Assembly: GCA_011037195.1 (NCBI GenBank)
Contig: JAAEAF010002515.1
Location: forward strand, 57,946 to 121,945
Origin: Triatoma infestans
Taxonomy: Eukaryota; Arthropoda; Insecta; Hemiptera; Reduviidae
Length of the DNA: 64,000 nucleotides
Direction: 5' to 3'
Position 1 is the first letter of the stretch; each line of letters opens with the position of its first letter. Positions 43,301 to 54,480 of this stretch are shown here, one piece after another. The notes beneath the pieces are model-generated. The model was not told where the DNA came from. It did not search any database and saw nothing but the letters and a program-made list of their open reading frames with translations. The position numbers and the translations under genes are program-made.

Positions 43301-44067
43301 TCTTCATTTAAAATAATTTCTTTGAACCAAGAGTTATTCTGTTTTGTAATACTTTGTGAAATTGAATCTACAACAAGACATTGAACATCAGCCTCCGGTG
43401 GAAATTCACAACTTATATCATTGGTATTCTTTGCTTGGCCTTTATACAGCCTACAACATTTCCTAAAGTGATTCAAGCGATTGCAGTGAATACATCTCTT
43501 TCCATAGGCCGGACACTTATTAATTTCATGGTGTTGTCCACAATTATAGCAATTATTTATAAACTGAGGCTTACCTGTGTATTTCCCGACCTCCCGCGTT
43601 TTATTTATTTTAGCTTGCTCTCCCTTGTCAGCTCTACTTTTGAAACTTATGGCATTTAATGACACTTCCTCCACTGCCGGTTGTGCCTGTACCTCCTTGC
43701 TATGGTGTACCCCGGCCTCGTATGCTTGTATGAACTTAATGGTTTTTGTCAGACAGTGGTCAGCTCTAAGTAGTTTTTCCTGCACATCTTTGTTATAAAC
43801 ACCCAATACAATTTGAGTCCTAAGAATTTTATCTTCTACTTCCCCAAACTCACAAGATCGAATGAGTTGCTTCAGGTCTCTAAGCCAATGATCAAAGCGT
43901 TCATTAGCTTTCTGAACTCTTTTAAAAAATTTGAAATGTTCTATTACCTCGTTGCGCTCAGGCACAATGGCTTCTTCGATAGCATCTAAAATGTTCTGAA
44001 CATTCCTTTTACCCTTAAATTGCAATGAATTATATACTTTACGTCCTTCTGACCCGAGCAAATTCAA
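40364..44067 (-). pseudogene. gypsy Gag-Pol, internal copy 2
   Basis: A single open frame of 1,028 codons (44067-40981) covers Gag knuckles, protease, RT (YFDDILAA), RNase H and most of integrase up to VVGDNNPFGS. There a 2-base deletion relative to copy 1 shifts frame. The integrase C-terminus is in 40912-40364. The extra base next to the catalytic Glu (G-run at 40907-40910) is shared with copy 1. Apart from these it is intact, making it the better-preserved copy. Confidence 0.93.
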
Positions 44068-44279
44068 TAATCTGGCTACCTGAACATCATTGGATTTTTT
44101 ATTCGTTTCACTTGCAATGAAGTATATTTCAACTTCGTCTCTAAAAGTTCGAAAATTTGTAATAACGTCACCGTCAAAACAGAGTTCTTGATTCAGCCAT
44201 TATTTCACGCACTACACTATACACTTTAGCTAGCAATATTATTATCAAACCACTATTATTCCATTTACCGACTGCGCCA

Positions 44280-44436
44280 TGTGTATTTATAAAGGAATAA
44301 TGAATAATAACAACTTAGTTATTCAACCAAAAGTAACATTTATTTAAGCGGCAGCAGGTTATCTGGCTACATGGTGTGTTGTCGTATCGATACATTGCTT
44401 CACATGCGATACATCATATCGATACATCATATCACA
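44280..44436 (-). repeat. gypsy LTR 3 (5' LTR of copy 2)
   Basis: 157 bases, followed outside by the target duplication gagac (44437-44441). The candidate primer-binding site TGGCGCAGTCGGTA lies inside at 44266-44279 on the minus strand. Confidence 0.95.
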
Positions 44437-44596
44437 GAGACGAAATTACTTCTGATGGTAATAATTGTAAGCATAAGTTTTCTTTGAATGATATAATGCT
44501 CTTTTTTTTATTAGAAACAATATAATAAAGATAATCAACATTTACGATGCTCATTCCAACAATGCACTTAACAGCTATTTTTCTATACCATTTCAT
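44437..44596 (-). pseudogene. piggyBac transposase, late core segment
   Basis: The frame MKWYRKIAVKCIVGMSIVNV, then YIVSNKKKSIISFKENLCLQ, matches the helical end of the piggyBac catalytic region (KWY..K...VN...LY). It continues across the gypsy insertion into the Cys-rich domain at 35851, and is cut on the other side by the pogo-like insert at 44597. Confidence 0.7.
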
Positions 44597-45235
44597 CCTG
44601 CCAATCCCAATCTGCACCCTTCTTTTTCTTTTTAACGTATCTTTCCAAAGTAGATTTCGGCACGATAAACTGCTGAGACGCTTTTAAAAATCCCATTTCA
44701 TGAGACAGAACTGCCTGCATTGCCAATTCCATTGAAGCCACATCCCATTGTTGCCTTTCCGTTTTTTTTTATGTATATTCTCACCATCTGAAATCCGAAA
44801 AATTAAATCATTACCCTAACAAAAAATATAATGGGGCGGAATGGGATAGCATCCTGTTCTGCCCAACGTTCACGTTTTTGGTTAGTTGTGTTGTTAACCG
44901 GACTCACACATAATCAATTTAATTAAACAATTCCATCATACTACAGCTAATTACATGCGCTTTAATAGTACATAGCATTTAATATATTACATGTTTCGAT
45001 AATTGGCTTACCTTGCATCGAAATTCATCAAAAGTTACAAAAACTCTTGCAAAAATGTCGATAACACTAAACACTTTCGAAAATACCTTTCAAACTAAAT
45101 AAAAATGGCTGCCTTAGCTTCTTCCTGACTTTACTGCAATGGATCCATTGATTCCGATGGATTCCAGCACTGTCTAATGAATAAAATACTACCATCCCGT
45201 TGTGCCCCGCTATCTCGTTCCGCCCTGTGTTTTCC
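44597..45235 (-). mobile_element. Pogo-like fragment inserted in piggyBac
   Basis: On the minus strand a psq-type helix-turn-helix can be read (QQWDVASMELAMQAVLSHEM, then FIVPKSTLERYVKK), preceded by a splice acceptor before ATGGTGAGAATAT. A GGGCGGAAC-type repeat occurs near 44833 and, inverted, near 45200. The insert is flanked by an 11-bp direct repeat taccatttcat (44586-44596 and 45236-45246). It ends abruptly within the coding sequence, with no catalytic domain. Confidence 0.6.
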
Positions 45236-45246
45236 TACCATTTCAT

Positions 45247-45413
45247 ACTTCGCTTAAGGGAATTAATTTCCTTAGGGAGCACATTTGATCAGACAAGTCT
45301 AGATATGACTTAGCGTTATTATAATCTATAACTGCTTTTGGCTCCATCCCTTCCTGAGACCTCCACCAATTTCATTGGTATGTTTTGTGGTAAGCATTAG
45401 TACTTCTCTTTTA
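45247..45413 (-). pseudogene. piggyBac transposase, middle segment
   Basis: The minus strand reads EPKAVIDYNNAKSYLDLSDQ, matching the conserved YN...K..VD..DQ block of piggyBac transposases. It lies between the mariner and pogo-like insertions. Confidence 0.65.
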
Positions 45414-46699
45414 TTGGGTTGGTGCAAAAATAATGCAGGTTTTTGAACTTTCATCTTTTTTTACTTCTGCTTGCCAAGTAAACAAAGATAATCCTCCAGT
45501 CTAGGTAATGGATTATAAACAATGTTTATTAATGTTGTTTTTCCTCAAATATCAGTTTAGTTTGTGTTCCATTTTGTATGAGTTAAGACCTCCGATATTC
45601 ACCATGTCAAAACAAGATTTTCGTCAAATTTATTTTTACGAGTTCAAACTTGGTCGAAGTGCGGCTCAAACTGCGCGTAACATCAATGTTGTTTGGGGTG
45701 AAGGAAGCATCAGTGAATGTACAGTGCAGCGATGGTTCCAAAAATTTCGTGTTGGAGATTTTGATCTCGAAGACAAGGAAGGTCGCGGTAGGCCCTCTGT
45801 TGTTGATCACGTCCATCTTAGGGCATTGGTGGAAGATAACCCTCGCAAAACCACTCGGGACTTTGCGAGAGAAGTTAGTGTCGACCACTCAACAGTCGTT
45901 CGCCATCTCGAACAATTGGTAAAGTTAAAAAGCTCGACACGTGGGTACCTCACGAATTGACCCAGAGCCAAAAACATCGGCGTTTTGAAATTTGCAATTC
46001 TCTTCTGTTGCGCTACCAAAATGAACCATTTCTTAATCGAATCGTGACATGTGATGAAAAATGGATCCAATACGACAACAGGAGACGGTCAGGCCAGTGG
46101 CTGGACAAGGATGAAGCACCAAAACATTTCGCGAACCAAGCCTGCACCCGAAAAAAGTAATGGTGACAGTGTGGTGGTCTACTGCAGGTGTTATTCATTA
46201 CAGCTTCCTAAATACTGGCGAAACAATCACGGCTGAAACATATTGTCAAGAAATTGACAAAATGCATAGGAAATTGCAAAATCTTTGTCCAGCATTGGTG
46301 AATCGGAAAGGACCAATTCTTCTTCACGATAACGCCAGGCCACATATCGCAATGCCAACTCTCAGGAAACGTCAGGAATTGAAATATGAAACACTTCCGC
46401 ACCCTCCATACTCCCCCGATCTCTCGCCGACGGACTTCCACTTATTTAGACATTTGGACAACTTCTTAAGAGGAAAAAATTTTAGGGACCGAAGTGAAAC
46501 CGAAAATGCCTTCCGCGAGTTTATTGATAGTTTAAATAAAGATTTTTTAGAAACTGGAATAAAAATGCTTCTGACACGTTGGCAACTATGTGTTGATAAT
46601 GATGGAACATATTTTGAATAAATAATCTTAGTTTTATACAAATTATAATAATTTTTTTTTTGGCATATAAAAACCTGCATTATTTTTGCACCAACCCTA
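45414..46699 (+). mobile_element. mariner element inserted in piggyBac
   Basis: Terminal inverted repeats of about 30 bases (GGGTTGGTGCAAAAATAATG...) lie at both ends with TA on each side (45412-45413 and 46700-46701). The length, 1,286 bases, is the family norm. piggyBac coding sequence continues on both flanks. Confidence 0.93.
45604..46621 (+). pseudogene. mariner transposase
   Basis: It starts MSKQDFRQIYFYEFKLGRSA with the N-terminal HTH pair (CTVQRWFQKFRVGDFDLEDK). The catalytic motifs are TCDEKWI, LLHDNARPH and YSPDLSPTDFHLF, giving the D,D34D spacing of mariner. The length is about 340 codons. Two frame breaks, near 45930-45957 and 46155, split it into three pieces. It is a recent but inactive copy. 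Confidence 0.92.
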
Positions 46700-46701
46700 T
46701 A

Positions 46702-48190
46702 TCTTTCCACTTAAAAACTACTACTCCTCGTTTTTCTTTTCCAAATATTTCCCCCTTTTTTTAACTTTTTTGAGACAACTTCTTCCGGCAAGCCTCTTCT
46801 ATTCATCCTAAGAGTTCCCACTAATTGCGTTTGTTTCTCCCTTAATAATTTTGCTACCTCTAAGCTAGTATACCAGATGTCTGTATAGAGAGTGATACCT
46901 TTATTTAATAGGCTTTCCATTACCTCTAAAATTACTTTTGAGGAAACGGACATTTCCTCAGTTTTATCCTGACCACAGTAAATTTTAGTATGATAAGTAT
47001 ACCCAGCAGGAAGACATAGTTTGAACAGATTAGTGCCGTATTTGTGTTTTTCCCTTTTATAAATTGACGAAATTTTAATCTCCCACCATTTTAAAGGGCA
47101 CCATAGCCTCGTCGATACATATATTTTCACTTGGATGTCAATAAAGTTTAGATTTAGCATTTAGTAAATCTATAACAGGCTAGATCTTATGTAGCCTCGC
47201 ACCTTCTGGGCATAGTGAGTTGTCACTAAAATGCCTCATTCGTAATAAAAGTTCAAGCCTGCTAAGTGACTTTTTTTGGCATTTTGTGACCAATATATAT
47301 CACATTTTCGCCAATAGTCACTAAGTTTAGGCTTTTTATCAAGGCCTATCCATACCAAAATTTCTAGGAACCGCCACATTTCTTCCTCATTTGTTGGAGT
47401 CCACACATTTAGTCGGGAAGATATGCCAATTGAGTCATAGCATATGCCATCAATTATTCAGCATAAGTATTAGTTTGATTGATTAAAACTTGTATCATTC
47501 CGTCATCAATACAAAATTTATAAAAATCCAATTCGCTCCTTATCTTTTATATACTCGTAATGGGAAACCTTTTATCTGATCCGCTTCAATAAAACAGCTA
47601 TTAGTTAGAAAATGTTTTTTGATCAATAGTTTTAAAATTTTTCATAACATAATTTGATTCTAACTGAGCAAAGTATTTTGTACATGATTCTCTAGTTGCG
47701 GATCTGTTCTCAAAATGCCAACTTAACTATTTTTTTCATTTGGAAAAATGGTGCCTAAAAATTTTGTACGTGCATCTGGTCCACAAGGATTTAAATTTTG
47801 AATATAACCCAAAAAGATCTTTCGTTGGCATAGAATTTGGAGGCACTAAACTTGTCGGAGGTGGGGGAATTGGTTCAGTGTTTGGCTCTGTTATCTCATT
47901 TAATACCATTCTTGATGTTATTAAGTGGTGAGACATATGCTTAATACATGTTGTGGTTCTCAGATGTTATTTGGCCAATGATCCTGATGGCGCTATCATC
48001 TCATCTTCTTCATAGATAGGCCCCCGAGGTAAAGCAATATCAGGAATGTTCATAACAACAGATTTTCCGTAGTTAGCGTTTCCTTAGCTAAGTAACTTAT
48101 ACTATAATCAGCTATCCGACCAGGAATTATTGTATCATCAGAAAGCAGATCACGAGCCCATTGACCTGTAAAAATATCATTTTGGCCAGT
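46702..48190 (-). pseudogene. piggyBac transposase, N-terminal and catalytic part
   Basis: The piece 47160-46711 encodes KYGTNLFKLCLPAGYTYHTK, GITLYTDIWYTSLEVAKLL (the TDxxYTS catalytic block) and GTLRMNRRGLPEEVV. The upstream sequence to about 48190 is frame-broken but contains piggyBac-like words in several frames. The gene is cut on its 3' side by mariner, then by pogo-like and gypsy insertions. Confidence 0.8.
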
Positions 48191-48204
48191 CTCTATTACT
48201 CATT

Positions 48205-48529
48205 ACTCATAATAATACTTAGTGGGTTACGTATGTATCCCATCAGTCATAAACTTCAGAAGCCCAGTCTAATTTCAGGATAAATGTATGAATAACCTAT
48301 TTTGGTTTTACTACGTACCTCCTCATACATACTCATTAAAAATTTGTAATTGTTTCTGTGCTCAATAATGAAAGGGTGAGAAAACTGAAAAGTTTGCATA
48401 TTTTTAAAATAATAGAAACACTGAGCACGTAAAGATAATTCAGATATCCGACAATTATTAGTAATATAATCTTCTTATTCTTTAGTAATGTATTTTAAAA
48501 CATTACGACGGGACCTACACTTTTGTACA
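48205..48529 (-). pseudogene. Third CRESS Rep fragment
   Basis: The nucleotides align with Rep copies A and B from motif III through the region before Walker A (compare 15740-16050 and 19540-19835), with small indels. It is more diverged than A and B are from each other. It is cut at 48528 by a hAT element. No origin or capsid accompanies it. Confidence 0.75.
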
Positions 48530-49345
48530 GGGGTGTCAAACTCAAAAGCTAACTTGGGCCAAATAAACAATGCTTAACTTTAGGTGGGCTGCAAAAAAAG
48601 AAATCAATGTTCATAGAAACAAATATTTTTATTTTGACTAGTACATTATAATAAACATATATAAAGTTAAATTATTGTTTACGTCTTGATACTTGACATC
48701 TCTTCTCTGATACTATCTTTCCTATTTCGGGAGAAATTTTATTGGCCGAGACTACTTTCAAAATTGACCCAACGTGAGCGTTCGTTATTAATACAGTTTC
48801 GGACAGGAGATTTATTTCCATTCATAACAGAAAATAATTGCTCGCACTGATAAGTACTTTCAAACATGGCAATAATTTCATATGGGAATTTTCGAGTATT
48901 ATCAAATCTTGCCGGTAAATATTTGTAAAATTCAAGCACACCCACTTCAATGAATTTTGCCTTCAAATTTGAGTCGCACTGAATCTCAATCACTTCCCCA
49001 TTTGCATATTACTGGGTACTGAGTCTATATTTATTGAGAAAATCGAAGAAAACAAACAAAATTGTCTTCCAAAGAATTAAAATCTTTAAACCTTGTTTCA
49101 AATTATGTTCTAAGATTTGAAATTTTTTCTGCGTATTTTTGATACGATGCAGTATCATCTAAACTAGATTTGTTCTTGTTGCACATTGGGAAGTGCGTTA
49201 AATCTTCATTTTTCAGTTGCCTTTCCCAAAGAAATAGTTTACATTTGAATGCTTTAATTATGTCAAACATGTTCGTAATGATCTGATCCTTGCCTTGTAA
49301 CAATAAATTTAAATCGGATAAGTGTTTGGTTATATCAACCATAAA
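48528..49345 (-). mobile_element. hAT-type transposon fragment
   Basis: The left end CAGGGGTGTCAAACTC is a typical hAT terminus. Minus-strand frames at 49342-49103 (MVDITKHLSDLNLLLQGKDQ) and 48993-48739 (PYEIIAMFESTYQCEQLFSV) match the C-terminal region and dimerisation domain of ZBED/GTF2IRD2-like hAT transposases. The other end is missing, and Harbinger sequence begins at about 49351. Confidence 0.75.
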
Positions 49346-49350
49346 AGATG

Positions 49351-49684
49351 TGTTTAATGTTCAATTCTTTCAAAACTTTATACTATGTTTGTAATATGTT
49401 GAAATACATTAACACTACTGGTTCAGAATTTTTTTTTAAGTGGTAGAAGATAGTGGGCGTATATGTGTTATAGGTAACAATACAACCTCGCTGACTAGGC
49501 TTAACTGGAATTGGGGGGCTGTGACTAGGCTGCAATTGGGCCCCTGTGCATAAAAAGGGATTTCACGGATTTTGTAAAGTAACTGGTCAATTCCTGAGGT
49601 ACCTTGTAAAAATTGTTTTCACTATTCAGTAAATATATACATACAAAAAACCATCAAAAGAATGAACATTTTAAAAATTTGTAT
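49351..49684. mobile_element. Harbinger copy 3, intron part
   Basis: It matches 23074-23421 of copy 1, the stretch between transposase stop and MADF exon 1. It is interrupted at 49684 by a LINE and resumes at 54481. Confidence 0.85.
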
Positions 49685-49951
49685 TATTTATTTATTTATT
49701 TATTTTCTGTTACAACCTCAAAGGTATACAGAGAGTGAGTTGACCTGAACTCCATACAGATAATACAAAATAAAGAGATTGCTTAATATATAGAAAAAAT
49801 ATATATATATATAAATAAAAACAGTAAAAACGAAGAAAAAATTACAAACATATATATATAAATGAAATAACTGTACAAAATGACAATAAATTAAAGCTCG
49901 GCTCTTTTAAAATAATAAGATTTAAAAAATTTACTTAAAATATTTCTTACT

Positions 49952-52900
49952 TTAAATATATTTACACAAAAAAATGAAGATTTCATTTAGTTTACTGATA
50001 TGGCTTGGCTCCGTGAACTTCAGTAAATTAGTTAATATCTCATCACTATTACCTAGGGGTAAGTTGTGTTTATTGAAGAATTTTGTTCTGTAGGAAGAAA
50101 AGGCAGGACAGTTAATAATACAGTGAGCGATACTATCAGGTTCATTTACAGAGCAAAGCTTGCACATTCGGTCAACATTAAATTCATACTTCCTCTTATC
50201 TATAAAAATGGTACATTTCTTTTTATAAGACAACCTTAATTGGGCTATAAGTCTTAGTTTAGAGATATGAACATTGCAAGACAGGTAAAATTCTTTTTCC
50301 ATTGAAAGACTACTCATATGTCTATACAACAAGTTATAACGGCTATCCAAAATGAGCTCTATATCTCTTGAAAATAAATTATTTTTATATGAATCCAGCA
50401 AGCCTTGGGAATTCTCTTTTACTACCTGAGTATTCTGTGAAAACCAAACTTCCTCCGCACCAATAGAGACCAAATACCCCTTAAGCGCAAGTATCCAATT
50501 ATAAGGCATGTCGTAAGAGTCACTTAATTCCATCCATCTCAGATAACACGCTTTTGGAATACGGTCCTCCGGCATCTCAAGTAAGGCAGACCACCAATTC
50601 AGCATTCTTTTAAATATTTGGAACTCTGTATGTATCCTACCGCATTCAACCCTAACGTATGAATCGGGCGTGTTTCTCGGGAGGTGCAACAATAATTTTA
50701 AAAACTTTAATTGGCCTCTCTCAATTACCTTAGTGTATTTAGGACCCCAAATTTCCGCCAAATACAATAAAACACTTCCCGAAATTGAATCATACAGAGT
50801 TATGTTGGAATCGAAATTGTCACTCTTACAAGATTTTAAAAGGGTCAAAACAGAGGCAGTGGCTGATGCGTTCTTGGCCAGAAAATATTTAGAAGTTAAG
50901 GAGAACTTTGCTGAAGGTGAAAAGGGGACTCCAAGGTATACAAAATTATTTGAGTATTCGATATAATGACCATTATACATTAGACGCTTTACTGTAGAGG
51001 ATTTCCACCGCGTAAAGAATCATCTGTAAATCTTTATTTTTATTTAATGGAAGGCCGGTGGAGTTGTGATTAATAAAATACTCAACAATATTTGAGGTAT
51101 ACAAAGAAAAGAGCAGAGGGCTCAATATTTCACCCTGTAAGACCCCTTCAGATACAGGGATTTCTTGGGATGCACCATCATCAGCATAAATCACCATTGA
51201 AGCATTGTCATACAAATTTTTAATTATTTGTAAAATTTTTCGGCTTAGGCCTAAACTATATAATTTATGCCACAGTTTTTGATGATTGATCGAATCGAAG
51301 GCTCTTTTAAAATCAACGAAAACCGCATGAACTTTGCTTCTTTTTTTCCTAAGATTAATGTTAACGATTCCTGCTAAAGTGAACACACAGTCACGGCAAC
51401 CTCTATTCTTTCGGAATCCCATCTGCTCCTCAGGGATCAGATGGAATTGTTCAACCCAATTATAAAGTCTGTTATAAACTATTTTAGTAAATATTTTAGT
51501 TATGCAATTGAAAATCGCTATACCCCTATATAATTATAGGGGTCAAGGGGATCTCCTTTTTTAAAAATCATTTTCATTTTAATTGAAGACCAAGCTTTCG
51601 GGGGATACTCAGAGTGAAGGACCTGATTAAATAAACCCAGCAGAAACTCTACCCAGGACGAGTTGAGAGCTTTAAAACACTCGTTCGGAATCATGTCCAA
51701 ACCAGCTGCTTTATTAGGTTTACATTCATTAATACTTAATTGGATCTCATCAAGCATTATATCTGAATTCAAAAAGGGATCAAAGACACCAAAAAAACTA
51801 AGCTCGTCCACAATTTTTGGAGGTAAGATAGAAAAGTAAAATTTTTCCCAATCCCGACAAGGGACGTGATTCTGACCTGAGAAATTTCTTCTAAATTTAT
51901 TTACCGCGGTCCAGAATTCTGCGGGGTTTTTTACATTTCGTAATGTGACTTTTATATTTTCACTATATGCCTTCTTACTGGATGCAATAATTTCTTTAAA
52001 ACTTTTTTAGAATTACAATACTCTTTCACCATATCCTCATTATAGAAGTTTCTTTTACAAAGCTTGAGTTGATTTTTCACCTTTCTTTTCGCTAAACGGC
52101 AGTCCTGGTTGAACCAAGGCTTATAGTCAATACCTTTAGTATAATCAAACCTGTTAACACTTTTATTCAGCAACATTCCGGAGCTTAACATTAAATCATT
52201 CATGTGAATTTTAAATAATAAATATTTTTCATCTAAATTTTCAAGAGAATTTCCATGGATACCGAACTCATCCAACAAACATTTAAAACTTTTTAATAGT
52301 TTCATTATTTCTTATTAACAAATTTATAGTATAATTAGGTTTAACATTTTTATAGAAATTAAGTTTTGTGAAAGGAGTTATTATTGAAAGAATACAAATA
52401 TTATGGTCCGTAAGATATGAGTTATTCTTAATTTCAAACTTATAAATACAACTAGCACAGTGCATATTGGCCCAAACAAGATCAATTACGCTACAGCCTT
52501 GATATAAGTAAACTTCCCTATTTCATCTCCTTCTGTACGACCGTTACAAACGAAAAGCCCGTATTTTTCCATAAGATCGACTAAGAGAGAGCCCCTTTTA
52601 TTACAAAGCGAATCTTGAGAGTTTCTATGCCCTTTAACACAGGAATTTTCAAATATTACATCTTCCATGGTATTTAACAAGCCAATACGTGAGTTATAAT
52701 CTCCACCAATTATTATATTGGAATCAGAATAATTTAGCATTACAGAATAGAGGTCTTCAGAAAAAAAATCAATGATATTAGCGTCTAATAATGTAGGTTT
52801 CCAATATACTAAACCAATTACAAAATTATTGTTACCGAAAGTAGTACTCAAACATAAAAAATAATCTTTATTACTTATAATACTCACATTAGTGAACAGG

Positions 52901-53195
52901 TTTTTTCTCAAAAAGAAAATTAATCCACCAGAGGCTCTACCTTTTTTATGAGATTTAATAGCCCTAGAGGAAAAAAATATATAATCTTCTAAGAATGAGG
53001 AGGTAAAATATCTTCTTGATAAAGCCAGGTCTCACAGAAACACAGTATATCAATATTTAACAGCACTTTAATCTCACTATCAAGCAGATTATATAAAGAA
53101 TTAAAACCCTTAATATTCCAGAAACCCACTTTAATATCAGGCCCAACAGCCCTTTGCACAAAAACGTTTTCAGATATAGCTTTCTTTTTAATCAC
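49952..53195 (-). pseudogene. LINE ORF2: endonuclease, reverse transcriptase, Cys/His end
   Basis: Endonuclease words: VGFWNIKGF, DILCFCETWLY, IIGGDYNSRIG, NGRTEGDEIGKFTY, YLTDHNI. RT words: VFVDFKRAFDSINH, EGVLQGEILSPLLFSLY. The YADD box is destroyed: the frame reads MILYA and then jumps to a region normally some 60 residues later, which indicates an internal deletion near 51000-51020. The C-terminal part (50980-49952) ends with a knuckle CKLCSVNEPDSIAHCIINCP. At least five other frame breaks are present. Confidence 0.85.
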
Positions 53196-53385
53196 TTTCC
53201 CTTCTTGAGTAAAAAATCGGTGATCGAGGTAGACTGTGATGGTTTTGGTTTTCTCTTCCTTTTCGAAGCGATGGATATTGCAGAGGCATCAGAGTCAATA
53301 GGTTTTTCTTCTTCAGTAGTATTTCCAGAAAACAATAGGTGCTCAGTTGGCCTGAAGATCAACAAGTCTTCTTTAGATCTGATCA

Positions 53386-54078
53386 CTATAGGTTTGTCGT
53401 GTATAGTTTTTTAACTAAAATTCGTCCATTTCTATGCCAGACAAACTCCACCAAACCTTGCCTTCTTAACTCTCTTGTTTGTTGAAATAGTTTATAAGTA
53501 AATGAGGAGAGAAGTTCATTAACATAAATGTTTTTCCCATTGTATTCGGCGCTCACCTTTACTTTGTTTTTCTTAGCGTTTATAATAAATCTATTCTTCA
53601 TAGAAACATGAACAAATTTCACAATAATTGAAGATGAAGATTCTCTACCAAATTTACGACGATAGATGAAATCAATCATCTCTTCCTTTAATTCGATTTC
53701 TATAACATTTGCTAAACACTTGACTGTGTTGAACAGATTTTCATTTTCAGCCTCAATGATATTATCAATCTTGACAAAGTTTTGAACTGAGACTTGAGAG
53801 CAATAAAGTACTTCTTTATTTATCTCTAAGATTTGCTTTCTTAAGAATTTATTTTGTATTTCCAGATTTGTAATTTTTTTCCTACATAATTTCAGTTCTT
53901 TTTCCAAATTAGCAGATAACTTGTTAAATTCCAATTTGAGGCTTTTCATCTCCGTTGACAATGTAGCCTGTTCTTTTCTACCGGCGGTGACATCATTAGA
54001 TAATGCATCTAATTTTGAGATAATAAGACTGTTAATATTAGAATCACCACTAGTATCACATTCCTTAACATTGGCCAT
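53386..54078 (-). CDS. LINE ORF1: coiled-coil RNA-binding protein
   Basis: The start was chosen at MANVKECDTSGDSNINSL (54078); an upstream in-frame Met exists at 54108. It is about 230 residues: a coiled-coil region (KSLKLEFNKLSANLEKELKL, then CRKKITNLEIQNKFLRKQIL) followed by an RRM-like fold (FIYRRKFGR, IIVKFVHVSMKNRFI, VNELLSSFTYKLFQQTRELR). ORF1 proteins coat the LINE RNA. The frame is intact, unlike ORF2. It ends next to the ORF2 region. Confidence 0.75.
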   Translation of the reverse strand: MANVKECDTSGDSNINSLIISKLDALSNDVTAGRKEQATLSTEMKSLKLEFNKLSANLEKELKLCRKKITNLEIQNKFLRKQILEINKEVLYCSQVSVQNFVKIDNIIEAENENLFNTVKCLANVIEIELKEEMIDFIYRRKFGRESSSSIIVKFVHVSMKNRFIINAKKNKVKVSAEYNGKNIYVNELLSSFTYKLFQQTRELRRQGLVEFVWHRNGRILVKKLYTTNL

Positions 54079-54480
54079 ACTAAGAAAGAAGCCAACAGAA
54101 ATTTTCAATTATCAAAGAAATTAATCAGCTCGTTATCAATAACTTTTTATTTAATAAAATAGAGGTAATGCTTACTATACAGACGCACACCTGTAGTGAT
54201 ACGAAAATAGATTAACTTCTAAGGTGACCTTGAACACTCCCCCACTACAGTATTCCAGATAGCCAAGAATAACAAACTTTTATGTAGGTATTGATATACT
54301 TATTGTTATCTCTAGTGACGTATTCTCCCCACTAATAAGTATGGTTGTTCTTATAGCAATTAATTTTTATCAATTAAACAGAAACGGTTCGTTAAAAAAT
54401 CTTGAAATTTCACACTGAGGCAGTTAACACTTAAACTTCAATACTCACAAATTTTCAGCCCTAATTCTAAAAATTTGTAT

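Larger units (their letters stand above)
35852..44436 (-). mobile_element. Tandem Ty3/gypsy element: LTR-internal-LTR-internal-LTR
   Basis: Three 157-bp LTRs alternate with two about 4.06-kb internal regions, all on the minus strand and nearly identical. A single 5-bp target duplication (GAGAC at 35847-35851 and 44437-44441) flanks the whole array. It therefore occupies one insertion site, within piggyBac. Confidence 0.93.
49685..54467 (-). mobile_element. 4.8-kb LINE, near full length (CR1/L2-like)
   Basis: Both ORFs are present. The 3' end is to the left with an AATAA-repeat tail (ATTTATTT on the plus strand from 49685). A 13-bp target duplication, taaaaatttgtat, lies at 49672-49684 and 54468-54480. 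It sits inside Harbinger copy 3. The clade is inferred from the ORF1 type and the endonuclease words; it was not verified. Confidence 0.88.

Noticed and set aside
53192..53414. Short ORFs between LINE ORF1 and ORF2
   Set aside because: The plus-strand frame is a shadow; the minus-strand one is probably the frameshifted start of ORF2 and not a separate gene.
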